The notes below the pieces were generated by a model. The model was not told where the DNA came from and searched no databases. It saw nothing but the letters and a program-made list of their open reading frames with translations. 64,000 nt of DNA from NCBI GenBank assembly GCA_910579165.1, contig CAJTTF010000006.1, positions 33,619 to 97,618 on the forward strand. The letters run 5' to 3'. The translations under genes were made by a program, and so were the position numbers. This DNA is from an uncultured Atopobiaceae bacterium. GTDB taxonomy: Bacteria; Actinomycetota; Coriobacteriia; Coriobacteriales; Atopobiaceae. This document shows positions 1 to 8,911 of the stretch, piece after piece; the stretch's first letter is position 1; each line of letters begins with the position of its first letter.

Positions 1-177
1 TGCCTCATCTTGATCAATGCCCACGAAAGTGCCTTGCTCATCAAGCTTGTGCGCAAGTGCCAGTCCATGTCCTGCCCCTCCCAACGTACAATCCACTACG
101 ATGTCTGAAGGTCTGGGATCAAGTGCGGCAAGTACCTCTTCTTTTAGAACCGGTACGTGGTGATATTCGACTGTCAA
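1..177 (-). CDS. rsmH: 16S rRNA (cytosine-1402-N4)-methyltransferase RsmH, N-terminal part (runs off the left edge)
   Basis: Fifty-nine codons read from a TTG start at 177, preceded by TAAGGAG six bases upstream. The translation begins MTVEYHHVPVLKEEVLAAL and continues into the SAM-binding motif CTLGGAGH, typical of RsmH (MraW), which N4-methylates C1402 of 16S rRNA in the ribosomal P site. It lies 41 bp downstream of mraZ on the same strand, the usual mraZ-rsmH start of the division and cell-wall (dcw) cluster. The dcw cluster should therefore continue to the left of the window. Identity rests on both the motif and the neighbour. Confidence 0.95.
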   Translation of the reverse strand, partial: MTVEYHHVPVLKEEVLAALDPRPSDIVVDCTLGGAGHGLALAHKLDEQGTFVGIDQDEA

Positions 178-218
178 GGGGTTCTCCTTAGAAAGGACCC
201 AGGGCGTGCGTCCGCTCG

Positions 219-653
219 CTAGTCTTCCGTAAACATGATGGCGTCAAAGTCTTGCTCAAAAGCAGCTTGGCTCTCCTGCCATCTATCTGGATTCCAAATC
301 TCAAAGTGATCATCGTTTCCCACAATCACCACTTCCTGATTGAGTCCAAACTGTTTGCGGATCTTCTCGGGGATTTTGCCCAGCGCAATGCGACCGGCTG
401 AATCGATATCCACATGGACCGTCTGGCCATTCAGAAAACGACGCAGCTTGTCATCTGCCGCACTCCGTGGATTAAAGCCGTTGGGAAAACTGCTTTCCAC
501 CCAGGCTTTATGTCCCTCGGGAGTGAACCCATACAAAGCCGATGCTGCTGGCACAATGCAAACTTCCCGATCGAACTCACGGCGAAATTCGGCAGGCAAC
601 GTAAGACGCACTTTTGCGTCGAGCGTATGTTGTTTACTGCCGGTTAAATACAC
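219..653 (-). CDS. mraZ: Transcriptional regulator MraZ
   Basis: A 144-residue protein starting at GTG with AAAGGAC upstream. It has two SpoVT-AbrB-type DNA-binding repeats, each with the family signature: an N-terminal one with LDAKVRLTLPAEFR and a second with DIDSAGRIALGKIPEKIRKQ. MraZ forms a ring-shaped oligomer that binds tandem short repeats and controls its own dcw operon. Length is normal for the family. A matching array of 10-bp repeats lies upstream at 911-960, directly against the only good promoter, so autoregulation can be inferred. The leader from that promoter is about 230 nt and contains two hairpins. Confidence 0.97.
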   Translation of the reverse strand: MYLTGSKQHTLDAKVRLTLPAEFRREFDREVCIVPAASALYGFTPEGHKAWVESSFPNGFNPRSAADDKLRRFLNGQTVHVDIDSAGRIALGKIPEKIRKQFGLNQEVVIVGNDDHFEIWNPDRWQESQAAFEQDFDAIMFTED

Positions 654-893
654 CGTTGTCCTTTCTCGATAAGTCGTTTATCCGGGTTTACAAGGAAGCA
701 TCACACGCACCAGTTTCCTGGGCAGTCCGACCATCCCGTCATCCGGATGCAATGAAGGCCATGCGCGCCGTGTGTTTAAACAACGAAGACGGCTGCGTTT
801 TTTCTGTGTGTCTTCGTTGCCGGGGTGCTGCATTTTGTGCAGACGGCAAAGCCTTCATAGTTGCCAGAGCAAAGCATCTACTTTGCTGATTGA

Positions 894-922
894 ATTTTAT
901 GGGTAATTAAAACATTTCGCAA
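894..922 (-). promoter_or_regulatory. Sigma-70-type promoter of mraZ-rsmH
   Basis: On the minus strand the -35 box TTGCGA (917-922) and -10 box TAAAAT (894-899) are separated by exactly 17 bp. The MraZ-box array overlaps the -35 box and extends upstream of it. Transcription would start near 887 and give a leader of about 230 nt. Confidence 0.65.
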
Positions 923-960
923 CACTTTCTCCCACTTTGTGACATTTTCTAACATTTTGC
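911..960 (-). promoter_or_regulatory. Tandem MraZ-box array (five 10-bp direct repeats)
   Basis: Five head-to-tail 10-bp units on the minus strand with the consensus (A/G)(G/C)AAA(A/G)TGTT. The two central units read ACAAAGTGGG and AGAAAGTGTT, matching the AAAGTG(G/T)NNN box described for MraZ. The 10-bp period fits one helical turn and the ring-shaped MraZ oligomer. The array abuts and overlaps the -35 box of the mraZ promoter. Confidence 0.75.
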
Positions 961-1232
961 CCTTGTGCTTCGTGCAAGGGCTCATACCATATCTTGTGGT
1001 TTGAAGGGATACCAAGGCTTTCGGGGATAGATTCTGCAAAGGCGCAGGTCAGACCCGAAAACTTGTTCGGTTATTGAGAAAAGCGCAGATAGACTGCTAC
1101 ATTTTTAGATTACTGGGGGCTAATTGATTGGATTTCGTGCGAAAAATCAAAGGAAAAACGTTGATTGAGCGTGCACGAGCAGGCAAGACGTCTTCTTGTT
1201 GCCACTCATCACATTTTCTCCACAATTATGAA

Positions 1233-2165
1233 TCAGGAAGCGTGCGAGCATGCGTTTGCGCGTGGATGCGCAGTAAGGTACACGCCCTTTATATGTGATT
1301 GCTCAAGATGTGTATATATTTGTGTTGTTTGGATATCGGCGTGACCCAAAATCTCTTGCACCACTCTAAGATCCGCTCCCCCTTCTAACATATGTGTGGC
1401 AAAACTGTGCCGCAGCATATGCGGATGCAACCCTTCAATCCCCACAACACGACCGGCTCTTTCCACGATAGTATGCACAGCCTGCCGAGAAATGCGCCCT
1501 CCAGCCTGATTAAGAAAGACCGCTCCCTCACTCGCAGCGATGCGAGCCTTCTGGCCGTTACCCTTGCTTAAGTGAGGATAGCCAAATTCTAGATAATCGC
1601 GAAGTGCCTGTTGCGCCGTCCCTAAGAACGGAACCAGGCGCTCCTTGGAACCTTTTCCTAAAACACGCAGGAGTTCGTTTTCAAAATCAACTCGGAGAAT
1701 ATTGAGCCCCACTAACTCACTCACTCGAAGTCCCCCACCGTAAAGCACTTCTAAAATGGCACGATCTCTATAGCCTGCAGGGTTGGTAGGCCATCTTTGA
1801 TCAAGGAGTCGTGCGATATCCTCTGGCCCCAAGAACGAAGGCAAGACGTTGGGGATTTTTGGTGGTGTAATATGCGCGGTGGGGTGATTCTTACACAAAC
1901 GCTCAGCAACCATAAAACGATGAATTCCCCGCACTGCGGATAGATTGCGCCTAACTGAACGAGCAGAGAGCCCTTCTTGGCTTAGGTAAGCGAGATACCT
2001 TTCAATATCCTGGCGCTTAATTGTCTCTGGATTGGTGAGATCGTTCTGTTTAAGCCACGCAAGATAGCGCCTCAAATCACGGCGATAGGCGGCAACGGTG
2101 TTTTTTGAAGAGCCGCGCTCAATCTGAAGGAAATCAAGAAACGCAGAGAGAGCGTCTTCCATCAT
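1233..2165 (-). CDS. xerD: Tyrosine recombinase XerD
   Basis: A 310-residue site-specific recombinase that resolves chromosome dimers at dif with its partner XerC. An N-terminal SAM-like DNA-binding domain (about residues 5-90) precedes the catalytic domain. The catalytic set is complete: R147 in GGGLRVSE, K171 in GKGSKERLVPF, the H249-M-L-R252 box, H275 in LGHADIQTT and Y284. Length is usual for the family. It follows pyrG by 9 bp and is probably co-transcribed with it. A pyrG-xerD neighbourhood is common in Actinobacteria. No xerC or dif site was recognised in the window, so assignment to XerD over XerC rests on context. Confidence 0.9.
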   Translation of the reverse strand: MMEDALSAFLDFLQIERGSSKNTVAAYRRDLRRYLAWLKQNDLTNPETIKRQDIERYLAYLSQEGLSARSVRRNLSAVRGIHRFMVAERLCKNHPTAHITPPKIPNVLPSFLGPEDIARLLDQRWPTNPAGYRDRAILEVLYGGGLRVSELVGLNILRVDFENELLRVLGKGSKERLVPFLGTAQQALRDYLEFGYPHLSKGNGQKARIAASEGAVFLNQAGGRISRQAVHTIVERAGRVVGIEGLHPHMLRHSFATHMLEGGADLRVVQEILGHADIQTTQIYTHLEQSHIKGVYLTAHPRANACSHAS

Positions 2166-2174
2166 GGGAGATAA

Positions 2175-3947
2175 TTAGTCGTTATTGGACGCGGCTGACG
2201 CGGAAATAGTCCCAGGAGCAGGCGCGGAAGTAGGAGTAGACACAAGCTCAGAAACGGGCACAGATGCAGAAGAGGGATTGAAAGCGCTAGGCACCGTCGA
2301 ACGCGAAGCAGGCTCTTCCATTTTCAGGGTACCCTCGGCCTTAGCGATGGCTGCACGGACAAATTCTTTAAAGAGCGGCTGAGGATGCGTGGGCCGACTC
2401 TTGAATTCAGGATGTGCTTGCGTTGCAACAAACCAGGGGTGTTGCGTGGCGGGAAGCTCAATAATTTCGACAAGCGCGTTATCAGGGCTGGTACCAGAAA
2501 TAACCAAACCGGCCTCCACAAGAGCACCGCGATAATTGTTATTGAATTCGTAGCGATGACGATGACGCTCAGAAATCTCGCGCGTGCCGTAGGCTTCAAA
2601 CGCGCGCGTTCCCTCCTTCACGACGCAGGGATATGAACCCAGGCGCTGAGTGCCTCCCTTGGCGGATATATCGGTTTGCTCGGCCATAAGATCAATAACA
2701 GGATATTTGCATTTCTCCACAAATTCCGTTGAATTTGCATCTTTCATACCGGCCACATTGCGAGCAAATTCGCAGACAGCCACCTGCATACCCAGGCAAA
2801 GGCCCAGGAAGGGAATGTTATGCTTGCGCGCGTATGCCGCCGCGAGAATCTTCCCTTCAATACCGCGGATACCAAAACCGCCGGGAACCAAAATGCCGTC
2901 AGCATCGCCTAGGACCTTCTCAACATCTTCTTCAACGAGATTCTCACCGTCAATCAGCTGGATTATTACATGCTTGCCAAAATGAATAGCAGCATGACGG
3001 ATAGCCTCCAAAACCGAGAGATACGCATCTGGTAGCTGCGTGTATTTGCCCACCACCTTAATAGTAAAGGTGTCCTCCTTGGCATCAGCCTTATGCATTG
3101 CCTCTGTAAACTCCTGCCACGCCGAGAGATCTATGGCCTGAGGACTCAAACCAAGGCGCTCGCAAACCTGCACGTCAAAGTTTTGCTCAGCAAGGTGCTG
3201 TGGCACATCATAGATAGAGGTGCAGTCAGAATTTTCAAATACGTGGTCTGCAGCAACATCACAAAAATTGGCAATCTTCTGACGAATATCGGCGTCCACC
3301 TCGTGGTCTGAGCGGCAGACAATAAAGTCAGGCTGAATACCCATGGATCGCAGTTCTTTCACCGAATGTTGCGTGGGTTTCGTTTTAACCTCGTGAGCTG
3401 CGCTGATATAAGGAACAAGGCTCACGTGAATGAAACAGACGTCGGCCGAGGGATGCTTGGAGCGAAACTGGCGCATAGCCTCTACAAATGGTGTGGACTC
3501 AATGTCACCAATCGTCCCGCCAAGCTCAGTAATAACGACATCGGCGTCCGTGGCCTTTTCGATAGCCTCAAACTGGTCGACAATGGCGCCTGTTACATGA
3601 GGTACCACCTGCACCGTGCCTCCCAGAAAATCGCCCTCGCGCTCTTGTTTGATGAGGTTTTGATAGATAAGGCCAGTGGTGAAATTAGAATCCTTGGTTA
3701 GATTTTCGTCGATAAAGCGCTCGTAGTGACCTAAGTCAAGATCTGTCTCTTTACCGTCTTCTGTAACAAATACCTCGCCATGCTGGAAGGGGCTCATAGT
3801 GCCTGGATCAACGTTGAGGTAAGGGTCTGCTTTTTGCATCATGACCTTGTAGCCGCGGGCTTTTAAGAGGCGCCCAAGAGATGCGGCGGTGATGCCTTTG
3901 CCAAGAGATGAAACAACTCCTCCAGTTACAAAGACATGTTTGGTCAT
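2175..3947 (-). CDS. pyrG: CTP synthase
   Basis: A 590-residue glutamine-dependent CTP synthase, making CTP from UTP in the last step of pyrimidine nucleotide synthesis. The N-terminal synthetase domain opens with VFVTGGVVSSLGKG and runs to about residue 270. The C-terminal class I glutamine amidotransferase has its nucleophile in GLCLGMQ and the His and Glu of the triad in HPEFKSRP. The family is usually 530-550 residues. Here about 45 extra residues rich in Ser, Pro, Ala and Thr follow the last conserved segment, a low-complexity tail of unknown role. A 13-bp sequence (AAGAAACCGTTTT on the plus strand) is exactly duplicated in tandem at 3971-3996 just upstream. Confidence 0.97.
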   Translation of the reverse strand: MTKHVFVTGGVVSSLGKGITAASLGRLLKARGYKVMMQKADPYLNVDPGTMSPFQHGEVFVTEDGKETDLDLGHYERFIDENLTKDSNFTTGLIYQNLIKQEREGDFLGGTVQVVPHVTGAIVDQFEAIEKATDADVVITELGGTIGDIESTPFVEAMRQFRSKHPSADVCFIHVSLVPYISAAHEVKTKPTQHSVKELRSMGIQPDFIVCRSDHEVDADIRQKIANFCDVAADHVFENSDCTSIYDVPQHLAEQNFDVQVCERLGLSPQAIDLSAWQEFTEAMHKADAKEDTFTIKVVGKYTQLPDAYLSVLEAIRHAAIHFGKHVIIQLIDGENLVEEDVEKVLGDADGILVPGGFGIRGIEGKILAAAYARKHNIPFLGLCLGMQVAVCEFARNVAGMKDANSTEFVEKCKYPVIDLMAEQTDISAKGGTQRLGSYPCVVKEGTRAFEAYGTREISERHRHRYEFNNNYRGALVEAGLVISGTSPDNALVEIIELPATQHPWFVATQAHPEFKSRPTHPQPLFKEFVRAAIAKAEGTLKMEEPASRSTVPSAFNPSSASVPVSELVSTPTSAPAPGTISASAASNND

Positions 3948-4033
3948 AGATTCACCTCTAAATTCAACTCAAGAAACCGTTTTAAGAAACCGTTTTGGAA
4001 ACGCTTTTTCTATCCTATCAGAAGCGCGCAGGC

Positions 4034-5731
4034 TTACGTTGATGAAAGTAGAGTTTTTGCGTGGCTCAGAGAGATATCCGTGACTTCACCCGAAAGCATC
4101 CGTGCGATTTCTTGCGTTCGCGCCTGACCGGAGACTGCTTCAAGCGTTGTCCTGGGAATGGTTGCTCCTGAAGCGATGTCTTCTGTCTCCGTCTTCTTAA
4201 CGACATAATGCTTATCGGCAGCGCTCGCAATTTGTGGGAGATGTGTCACACAAATAACTTGGTGCGAACGAGAAAGCTCCTTCAAAACGCGCGCAAGAGA
4301 AAGTGCCACGTTTCCGCCCACGCCCGCATCCACCTCGTCAAAGACGAGCGTTTCAACCTCATCGGCGGTGCCTGCAACCACCTTAATAGCGAGCATAATG
4401 CGGCTGAGTTCTCCTCCGGAAGCAATTTTTTTCAGGGACTTTGCCGAGAGATTCTGCGCTGCACGATACAAAAACTCCACGCGCGCCGGGCCGGCTTCAG
4501 TCCACGCTTCTTCAGAAAGTGGGGTCAGCTGCATCTCAAGGACCGCTGTGCCCATCTGGAGTTTGGCCATCTCGTTGGTAACCGCCTGCACAAAACGTGG
4601 AGCAGCTTCGCGACGCGCATCTGAAAGGGCTTTGGCAGCGTCGCGAAGATTCCTTTTGGCTGCGTCTAATCTTTCTTCTGCCTCTTGCAAGGTTTTATCG
4701 GCATACGCCACGGTTTCAAGGGTCTCTGTAGCTGCTGTAAGCTGCGCTTCCACGTCTTCCATCGTGGGTCCAAAGGTACGCAAAAGCGACTGCATATCAG
4801 CCTGGCGCTTCTGCATGCGCTCAAGGTCCTGTGGATCGATCTCTAAATTGGCAAGGTACGAGCTGAGGGAGGCCTGTACGTCTTCTGCCTCCGTTGCTGC
4901 CGAGAATAGTTGTTGAGAAGCAGGCGCAAGGCTTTCATCCAAGCGGCTTGCTTCACGCATTTCTGCAGCTGAGCTCTGAAGGAGTGCAATTGCGCCCGTA
5001 TCCCCTGTGAGGTGTTGAAAGGCCGCGCGGGCATGCTCCGCAAGTTTTGTGGCATGCTCTGCCAGGGGCAACTTCTTTTCTAGCTCTTCAATCTCTTCTG
5101 GAGACGGCCTTAACCCTTCAATGCGTGTCTTGACGTAGGTTGCTTGCTCCAGCTTTTCTTCGCTCGTTGCAGCCATGTCTGCCACACGACGGTACGTAGC
5201 CTCAGCCTCCTTTTTACCTTGAAACGCTTTTTGATAGGTTTGAAGAGCAGGGGCTATAGAATCCTCTGCCCAGGCATCTAGAAGTCGCACATGATTGGAT
5301 ACCTCCAAAAGCTTTTGGTGCTCATGCTGCCCACAAAGGTCAATAGTCGTACCACAAGTTTCGGCAAGCGCTCCAACGCTTTCAACTTCGCCATCTATCC
5401 AAACGCGAGAACGTCCATCGCGAGAAACTGTACGTTTTACCACGTGTTCTGCGCCAGAATGTGCTTCAGCGTCAGAACTTTTATCGTGACTACTCTCACA
5501 AGAGACTTGATCTTGATGAGCAGCGTACATGCGAGCATTGACGGAGAGTTCATCTGATCCCTCGCGCACCATTAAAGAATCGGCACGCTCCCCCACCAAG
5601 AGCTTGAGCGCCGTTAAGAAAGCAGTCTTGCCGGAACCCGTTTCCCCGGTAATGACGGTAAGGCCAGCAGCTGGTACAAACGACGCCTTTTCAATGAGGG
5701 CAATGTTTTTTGCCTGGAGTTCATCAAGCAT
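4034..5731 (-). CDS. recN: DNA repair protein RecN
   Basis: A 565-residue SMC-like ATPase that acts early in double-strand-break repair. The Walker A motif GETGSGKT is at residues 29-36. A long central region rich in Glu, Ala, Lys and Leu forms the coiled-coil arms. The ABC-type signature IASGGELSR is followed by Walker B in TLVFDEVDAGVGG and the switch histidine in VTHLPQIA. Length is normal. It lies 11 bp downstream of nadK and 86 bp upstream of pyrG on the same strand. nadK-recN adjacency is conserved in Actinobacteria and Firmicutes. Confidence 0.95.
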   Translation of the reverse strand: MLDELQAKNIALIEKASFVPAAGLTVITGETGSGKTAFLTALKLLVGERADSLMVREGSDELSVNARMYAAHQDQVSCESSHDKSSDAEAHSGAEHVVKRTVSRDGRSRVWIDGEVESVGALAETCGTTIDLCGQHEHQKLLEVSNHVRLLDAWAEDSIAPALQTYQKAFQGKKEAEATYRRVADMAATSEEKLEQATYVKTRIEGLRPSPEEIEELEKKLPLAEHATKLAEHARAAFQHLTGDTGAIALLQSSAAEMREASRLDESLAPASQQLFSAATEAEDVQASLSSYLANLEIDPQDLERMQKRQADMQSLLRTFGPTMEDVEAQLTAATETLETVAYADKTLQEAEERLDAAKRNLRDAAKALSDARREAAPRFVQAVTNEMAKLQMGTAVLEMQLTPLSEEAWTEAGPARVEFLYRAAQNLSAKSLKKIASGGELSRIMLAIKVVAGTADEVETLVFDEVDAGVGGNVALSLARVLKELSRSHQVICVTHLPQIASAADKHYVVKKTETEDIASGATIPRTTLEAVSGQARTQEIARMLSGEVTDISLSHAKTLLSST

Positions 5732-5742
5732 TGCAATCCTTC

Positions 5743-6669
5743 TTACCTACTATGCTGTTCGCGCTCACCCATGCCGTAGAACACTCGAGAAACGCTTCGA
5801 TAAAAGCCATGATTGTCATCCGTGAGGAACCGAATATCCTCGGCACCCTTAGCTATTGTAATTTTTTGCGCTTGCCACGCCTCTTCCTCTAAGGCAGCGC
5901 GCGAATTTACCTCAGCGCTTACCAGGCCTTCTGGCCCAAGAAGCTTGCCGTCACAAAAGAGCGCACGCTCAACGGGTCTCTCGCGAGAGATTGTAAGCTC
6001 AACGATGTCAGCGGGACTCGTTAAAAACGCACGAGCTTGAATGGTATGAGGGGCGATAGGAACACAAACCATACCTTTAAACGCAGGTGTAACAATGGGG
6101 CCACCTGCACTGAGAGCATAACCGGTAGAGCCCGTTGCAGTTGAGACAACAAAGCCGTCAGCGCGCAGTCTATCGATAAAATTCCCGGAAACTTCGATAT
6201 CAAATTCAACAATGTCGCCAAGCATACCGCGTGAAAGAGCAAGTTCATTCAAGCAAAAGACATCTTTGATCTCGCGTCTCTGGCCGGACTCGTTTTGAAA
6301 TGTCGCGCTCACAGAGAGTGTCGTGCGATTCTCTACATGGAGCTCTCCCGCAAGGGCGCTTGCTATGCGCTTCTCTATGTGGGTTTGATCTGCACCGGCC
6401 AAAAAACCAAGATGTCCATAGGAAATTCCTAAAAGGGGGACCTCTGTATAGCCGATGAGACGCGCCGCGCGCAGGAGGGTACCATCGCCACCAAACGAGA
6501 TAACGAGCGAGGCTCCTGCTGCATTTGTAGCACCCAGAGGAGCCTTATGCTTATCGTAGGCCCATACTACCTCTATGCCCTGACCTTGTAGCCAGGTAGC
6601 AATGTGCTGAGAACCCTCCTTGGCATCTTCGCGCGAATAATTGGGGACAAGAAGAACTTTCATGGGCAC
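5743..6669 (-). CDS. nadK: NAD kinase
   Basis: A 308-residue ATP-NAD kinase that makes NADP. The diagnostic GGDGT motif is at residues 60-64, followed by LLGISYGHLGFLAG and the second family motif LNELALSRG; STATGSTGYALSAGGP is the conserved NAD-binding segment. The first codon shown is GTG at 6669. An ATG two codons later (6663) would give a start at MKVLLVPN, which fits the family equally well, and no ribosome-binding site decides between them. It is followed by recN after 11 bp. Confidence 0.95.
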   Translation of the reverse strand: MPMKVLLVPNYSREDAKEGSQHIATWLQGQGIEVVWAYDKHKAPLGATNAAGASLVISFGGDGTLLRAARLIGYTEVPLLGISYGHLGFLAGADQTHIEKRIASALAGELHVENRTTLSVSATFQNESGQRREIKDVFCLNELALSRGMLGDIVEFDIEVSGNFIDRLRADGFVVSTATGSTGYALSAGGPIVTPAFKGMVCVPIAPHTIQARAFLTSPADIVELTISRERPVERALFCDGKLLGPEGLVSAEVNSRAALEEEAWQAQKITIAKGAEDIRFLTDDNHGFYRSVSRVFYGMGEREQHSR

Positions 6670-6830
6670 TATCTTACTCTTTTCAATCCAGTATTTCTGT
6701 TTGCAATGTTCAATTCAATATTTTTCGACCACGCGTTCAGACCAGTCCTTCTGCTCCCAAGGTTAATCCAGTATTGCTGCGCGCAAGATAAATACTTTTA
6801 ACCGGAAAGCATCTCCTGAGCAGATTAGCT

Positions 6831-7682
6831 TTAGCTTTTCTGAGCCCAAAGCAAATACTCTTGATTGCCCTTCGCACCTTTCAAAGGACTTGGAGTTGTT
6901 CCCTTCACTATAAAGTCCTTTTGGCATAAGAGTTCTTCCACCTGGCACAACGCCTTTTTTCGAAGCTCTTCGTCGCGCACCACGCCGCCACGTTCTACCT
7001 CGTGCCGCGCAAGCTCAAATTGCGGCTTCACGAGAAAGATAGCATCGGCACCTTTTGCAAGTACGCACACCACAGAATCGATGATGTGAGCGATAGAGGT
7101 AAAACTTACGTCAACGGTTGCAAAGGCAAAGACATGTTGATGCTCCGAGACGCTCGCGAAGTCTACGATATTAGTGCGCTCAAAAACTCGCACCCGTTCG
7201 TCTTGGCGAAGCCCCCAGTCAAACTGCGCGTAGCCAACGTCAATGGCCGCTACGCTTTTTGCGCCCTCTTGCAAAAGGCAATCGGTAAAACCGCCTGTAG
7301 AGCACCCTATATCAATACAATCCTTGTAAGCAGCGCTTAAGCCCTGATCCCGCCAGACATCAAAAGCGCCCTTGAGCTTATTCCCCCCTCGACTCACGAA
7401 CTGCTGCCCACGGTTGCTACTCACGAACGCTGGGGTTTTCCCCCTAATACAATCCGCTGCGCTTCCCCCTTCGTCCTTTTCAACAAGGCCTAGACGATCG
7501 CTTTCTCCTTTTATATGGATATATGCTCCAACTTCCACAAGGGTTGCCGGTGAGGAATAGCGCTCACCCCTTCCCGAGACAAGCCCGGCCAAAATAGCAC
7601 GCGCTGCTTCGTCGGTAGAAGAAAAGAGCCCGCGGCTGGCGAGCTCCTCGTCTAAACGTCGTTTGCGCTGCGACCGCGTCAT
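6831..7682 (-). CDS. tlyA: TlyA-family rRNA (cytidine-2'-O)-methyltransferase
   Basis: A 283-residue protein with an N-terminal S4 RNA-binding domain (about residues 1-65) and a FtsJ-like SAM-dependent methyltransferase domain starting with the motif DIGCSTGGFTDCLL. In mycobacteria TlyA 2'-O-methylates 16S and 23S rRNA and confers capreomycin sensitivity. Some homologues act as haemolysins, so that alternative name may appear. The start codon directly abuts the stop codon of xseB (stop at 7683), pointing to translational coupling. The xseB-tlyA-nadK-recN order is actinobacterial. A gap of about 160 bp to nadK holds no recognised element. Confidence 0.92.
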   Translation of the reverse strand: MTRSQRKRRLDEELASRGLFSSTDEAARAILAGLVSGRGERYSSPATLVEVGAYIHIKGESDRLGLVEKDEGGSAADCIRGKTPAFVSSNRGQQFVSRGGNKLKGAFDVWRDQGLSAAYKDCIDIGCSTGGFTDCLLQEGAKSVAAIDVGYAQFDWGLRQDERVRVFERTNIVDFASVSEHQHVFAFATVDVSFTSIAHIIDSVVCVLAKGADAIFLVKPQFELARHEVERGGVVRDEELRKKALCQVEELLCQKDFIVKGTTPSPLKGAKGNQEYLLWAQKS

Positions 7683-8075
7683 CTATGCTTCGTCCTCACC
7701 TGCCAGTGCCGTACCGTCAGCATCTACGGAAGAAGATGAGTTTACGTCATTCTCGGCAACCGCATCATTGCTTAACACATCCTCACCGTCTGCGCTCTTT
7801 TCGAGAACGGCCTCCTCAACCTCTGCCTCGCTGGATTCTGTGATCACGTCTTCTTCACTGAGCATTTCTTGCAGTTTTTGCTTTTCTTCATCGCTCAGGT
7901 TTTCATCGTCAATGATCTGCGTGGCGCGCGTCCCTAGTTCAACCGCCTCATTTAAGAGATCCATTGAGGTTTCAAGCGCGGTGTCCTCGCCTTCAACCTG
8001 CGTTGCAATTTCTTGAAGACGATCAAGGATTCCTTTGAAATCTTGTGCGTCTTGATTTGTTTGTTTATCGGCCAT
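7683..8075 (-). CDS. xseB: Exodeoxyribonuclease VII small subunit (XseB-like) with acidic tail
   Basis: A 130-residue protein. Residues 12-60 match the helical XseB core: DFKGILDRLQEIATQVE, then the Leu/Glu-rich second helix ending in LGTRATQIIDD. The remaining 70 residues are a strongly acidic Glu/Asp/Ser/Ala-rich tail not present in typical 70-90-residue XseB. XseB assembles around the catalytic XseA to form the single-strand exonuclease. No xseA is present beside it: the usual nusB-xseA-xseB position is occupied by a 175-bp non-coding gap with degenerate repeats. The partner must be encoded elsewhere or be missing. Identity is supported by the core sequence and by the tlyA neighbour. Confidence 0.75.
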   Translation of the reverse strand: MADKQTNQDAQDFKGILDRLQEIATQVEGEDTALETSMDLLNEAVELGTRATQIIDDENLSDEEKQKLQEMLSEEDVITESSEAEVEEAVLEKSADGEDVLSNDAVAENDVNSSSSVDADGTALAGEDEA

Positions 8076-8093
8076 ATCAACTCACTTATTCTT

Positions 8094-8218
8094 CAGCTTC
8101 TATCGCTTTTTAAACCTTACTTAATCATCTGCCTTGCTTGAGCTTCTATTGTTCTTTATGCCCTGCTTAATCTTCTATCGTTATTTGTACGTTGCTTAAG
8201 TAATCTATCGCTCTTTAA
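8094..8218 (-). repeat. Degenerate tandem repeats in the nusB-xseB gap
   Basis: On the minus strand the gap carries four imperfect copies of a unit of roughly 29-46 bp with the core AAAGARCGATAGAAG followed by a TTAAGCAAGGC-like segment. The copies are too diverged to be a recent duplication and code for nothing obvious. Confidence 0.5.
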
Positions 8219-8250
8219 CTCACTTTTGGCATCTTCAATTATTTGTCGAA

Positions 8251-8823
8251 TTATTTGTCAGTCTCGTTAAGTTTTTTTGCCTGGGCCATCAAAAAATCAA
8301 CGCCTTTAGCCTTATCGCGTACAATCCTGCCCAAAATACCGTTCACAAACTGAAACGATTGCTCGCCGCCAAATATCTTCGAGAGATTTACCGCCTCGTT
8401 AATAGCAACTTCAGTGTCAACCGTAGCATCTGACTCCGCTATTCCAAGCTGCTCAGCACGAGAAGCAATCTCATCAGCAAACAGCAGCTCAGCGAGGGAC
8501 AGGCGCAAGATATTCTTGTCGACAAGAGCCATCCTGTTGATATCCCAGTGCGACGAAACTCCTTGCAAAACTGCATCAAGCATTTCACGATGAAGATAGG
8601 TTGTCTCCGCCAGAATCTGGGCAAACTCATCGGCTGGCCCCTCCGTTACCACATAGGGTGATGCGAGAACCTCTTCAATCGTTTGATTGGAATTGTCCGC
8701 CTGGAAGAGAAGCTGAAGCGCTTGTGCTCGTGACAAAAGACGTCCATGCAGCGCAGAATGTTTGCGCGGCGTAGTTGGAGACTGTTCTGCGTCTGGCATT
8801 GACTTATAGGGTGAGGGAGGCAT
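8251..8823 (-). CDS. nusB: Transcription antitermination factor NusB
   Basis: A 190-residue all-helical protein that joins NusE (S10) at boxA during antitermination of rRNA operons. The core from about residue 29 shows the family segments RAQALQLLFQ, ILAETTYLHREMLDAV, VDKNILRLSLAELLF, TEVAINEAVNLSKIFGG and FVNGILGRIV. The N-terminal 28 residues are a Pro/Ser/His-rich extension with no family counterpart, so a later start is possible, although no better ribosome-binding site was seen. It lies 88 bp downstream of asp23. Confidence 0.93.
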   Translation of the reverse strand: MPPSPYKSMPDAEQSPTTPRKHSALHGRLLSRAQALQLLFQADNSNQTIEEVLASPYVVTEGPADEFAQILAETTYLHREMLDAVLQGVSSHWDINRMALVDKNILRLSLAELLFADEIASRAEQLGIAESDATVDTEVAINEAVNLSKIFGGEQSFQFVNGILGRIVRDKAKGVDFLMAQAKKLNETDK

Positions 8824-8911
8824 GCTGCGGTTTCGTTATAAGAATAGACGTTTGCTATGAAAATAGACGTTTAGAAGTTGCCAAACACGTAAGATCCATA
8901 CAGCACATCGA

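Larger units (their letters stand above)
654..1232. other. Non-coding region between xerD and mraZ (regulatory leader)
   Basis: This 579-bp stretch holds no convincing gene. Reading on the minus strand toward mraZ it contains the MraZ-box array (911-960), a promoter (894-922), a 7-bp-stem hairpin at 868-887 near the expected transcription start, and a perfect 10-bp-stem hairpin with a 19-base loop at 781-819. Neither hairpin is followed by a U-run, so they look like leader structure, not terminators. A shorter inverted repeat (CCCTTG/CAAGGG) sits at 960-980. RNase P RNA and tmRNA signatures were looked for and not found. Confidence 0.6.

Noticed and set aside
654..1232. RNase P RNA or tmRNA in the gap between xerD and mraZ
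   Set aside because: A few short words (such as GTAAACCC) recall RNase P RNA, but the conserved core blocks, the expected 350-400-nt folded length and the tmRNA tRNA-like ends are absent.
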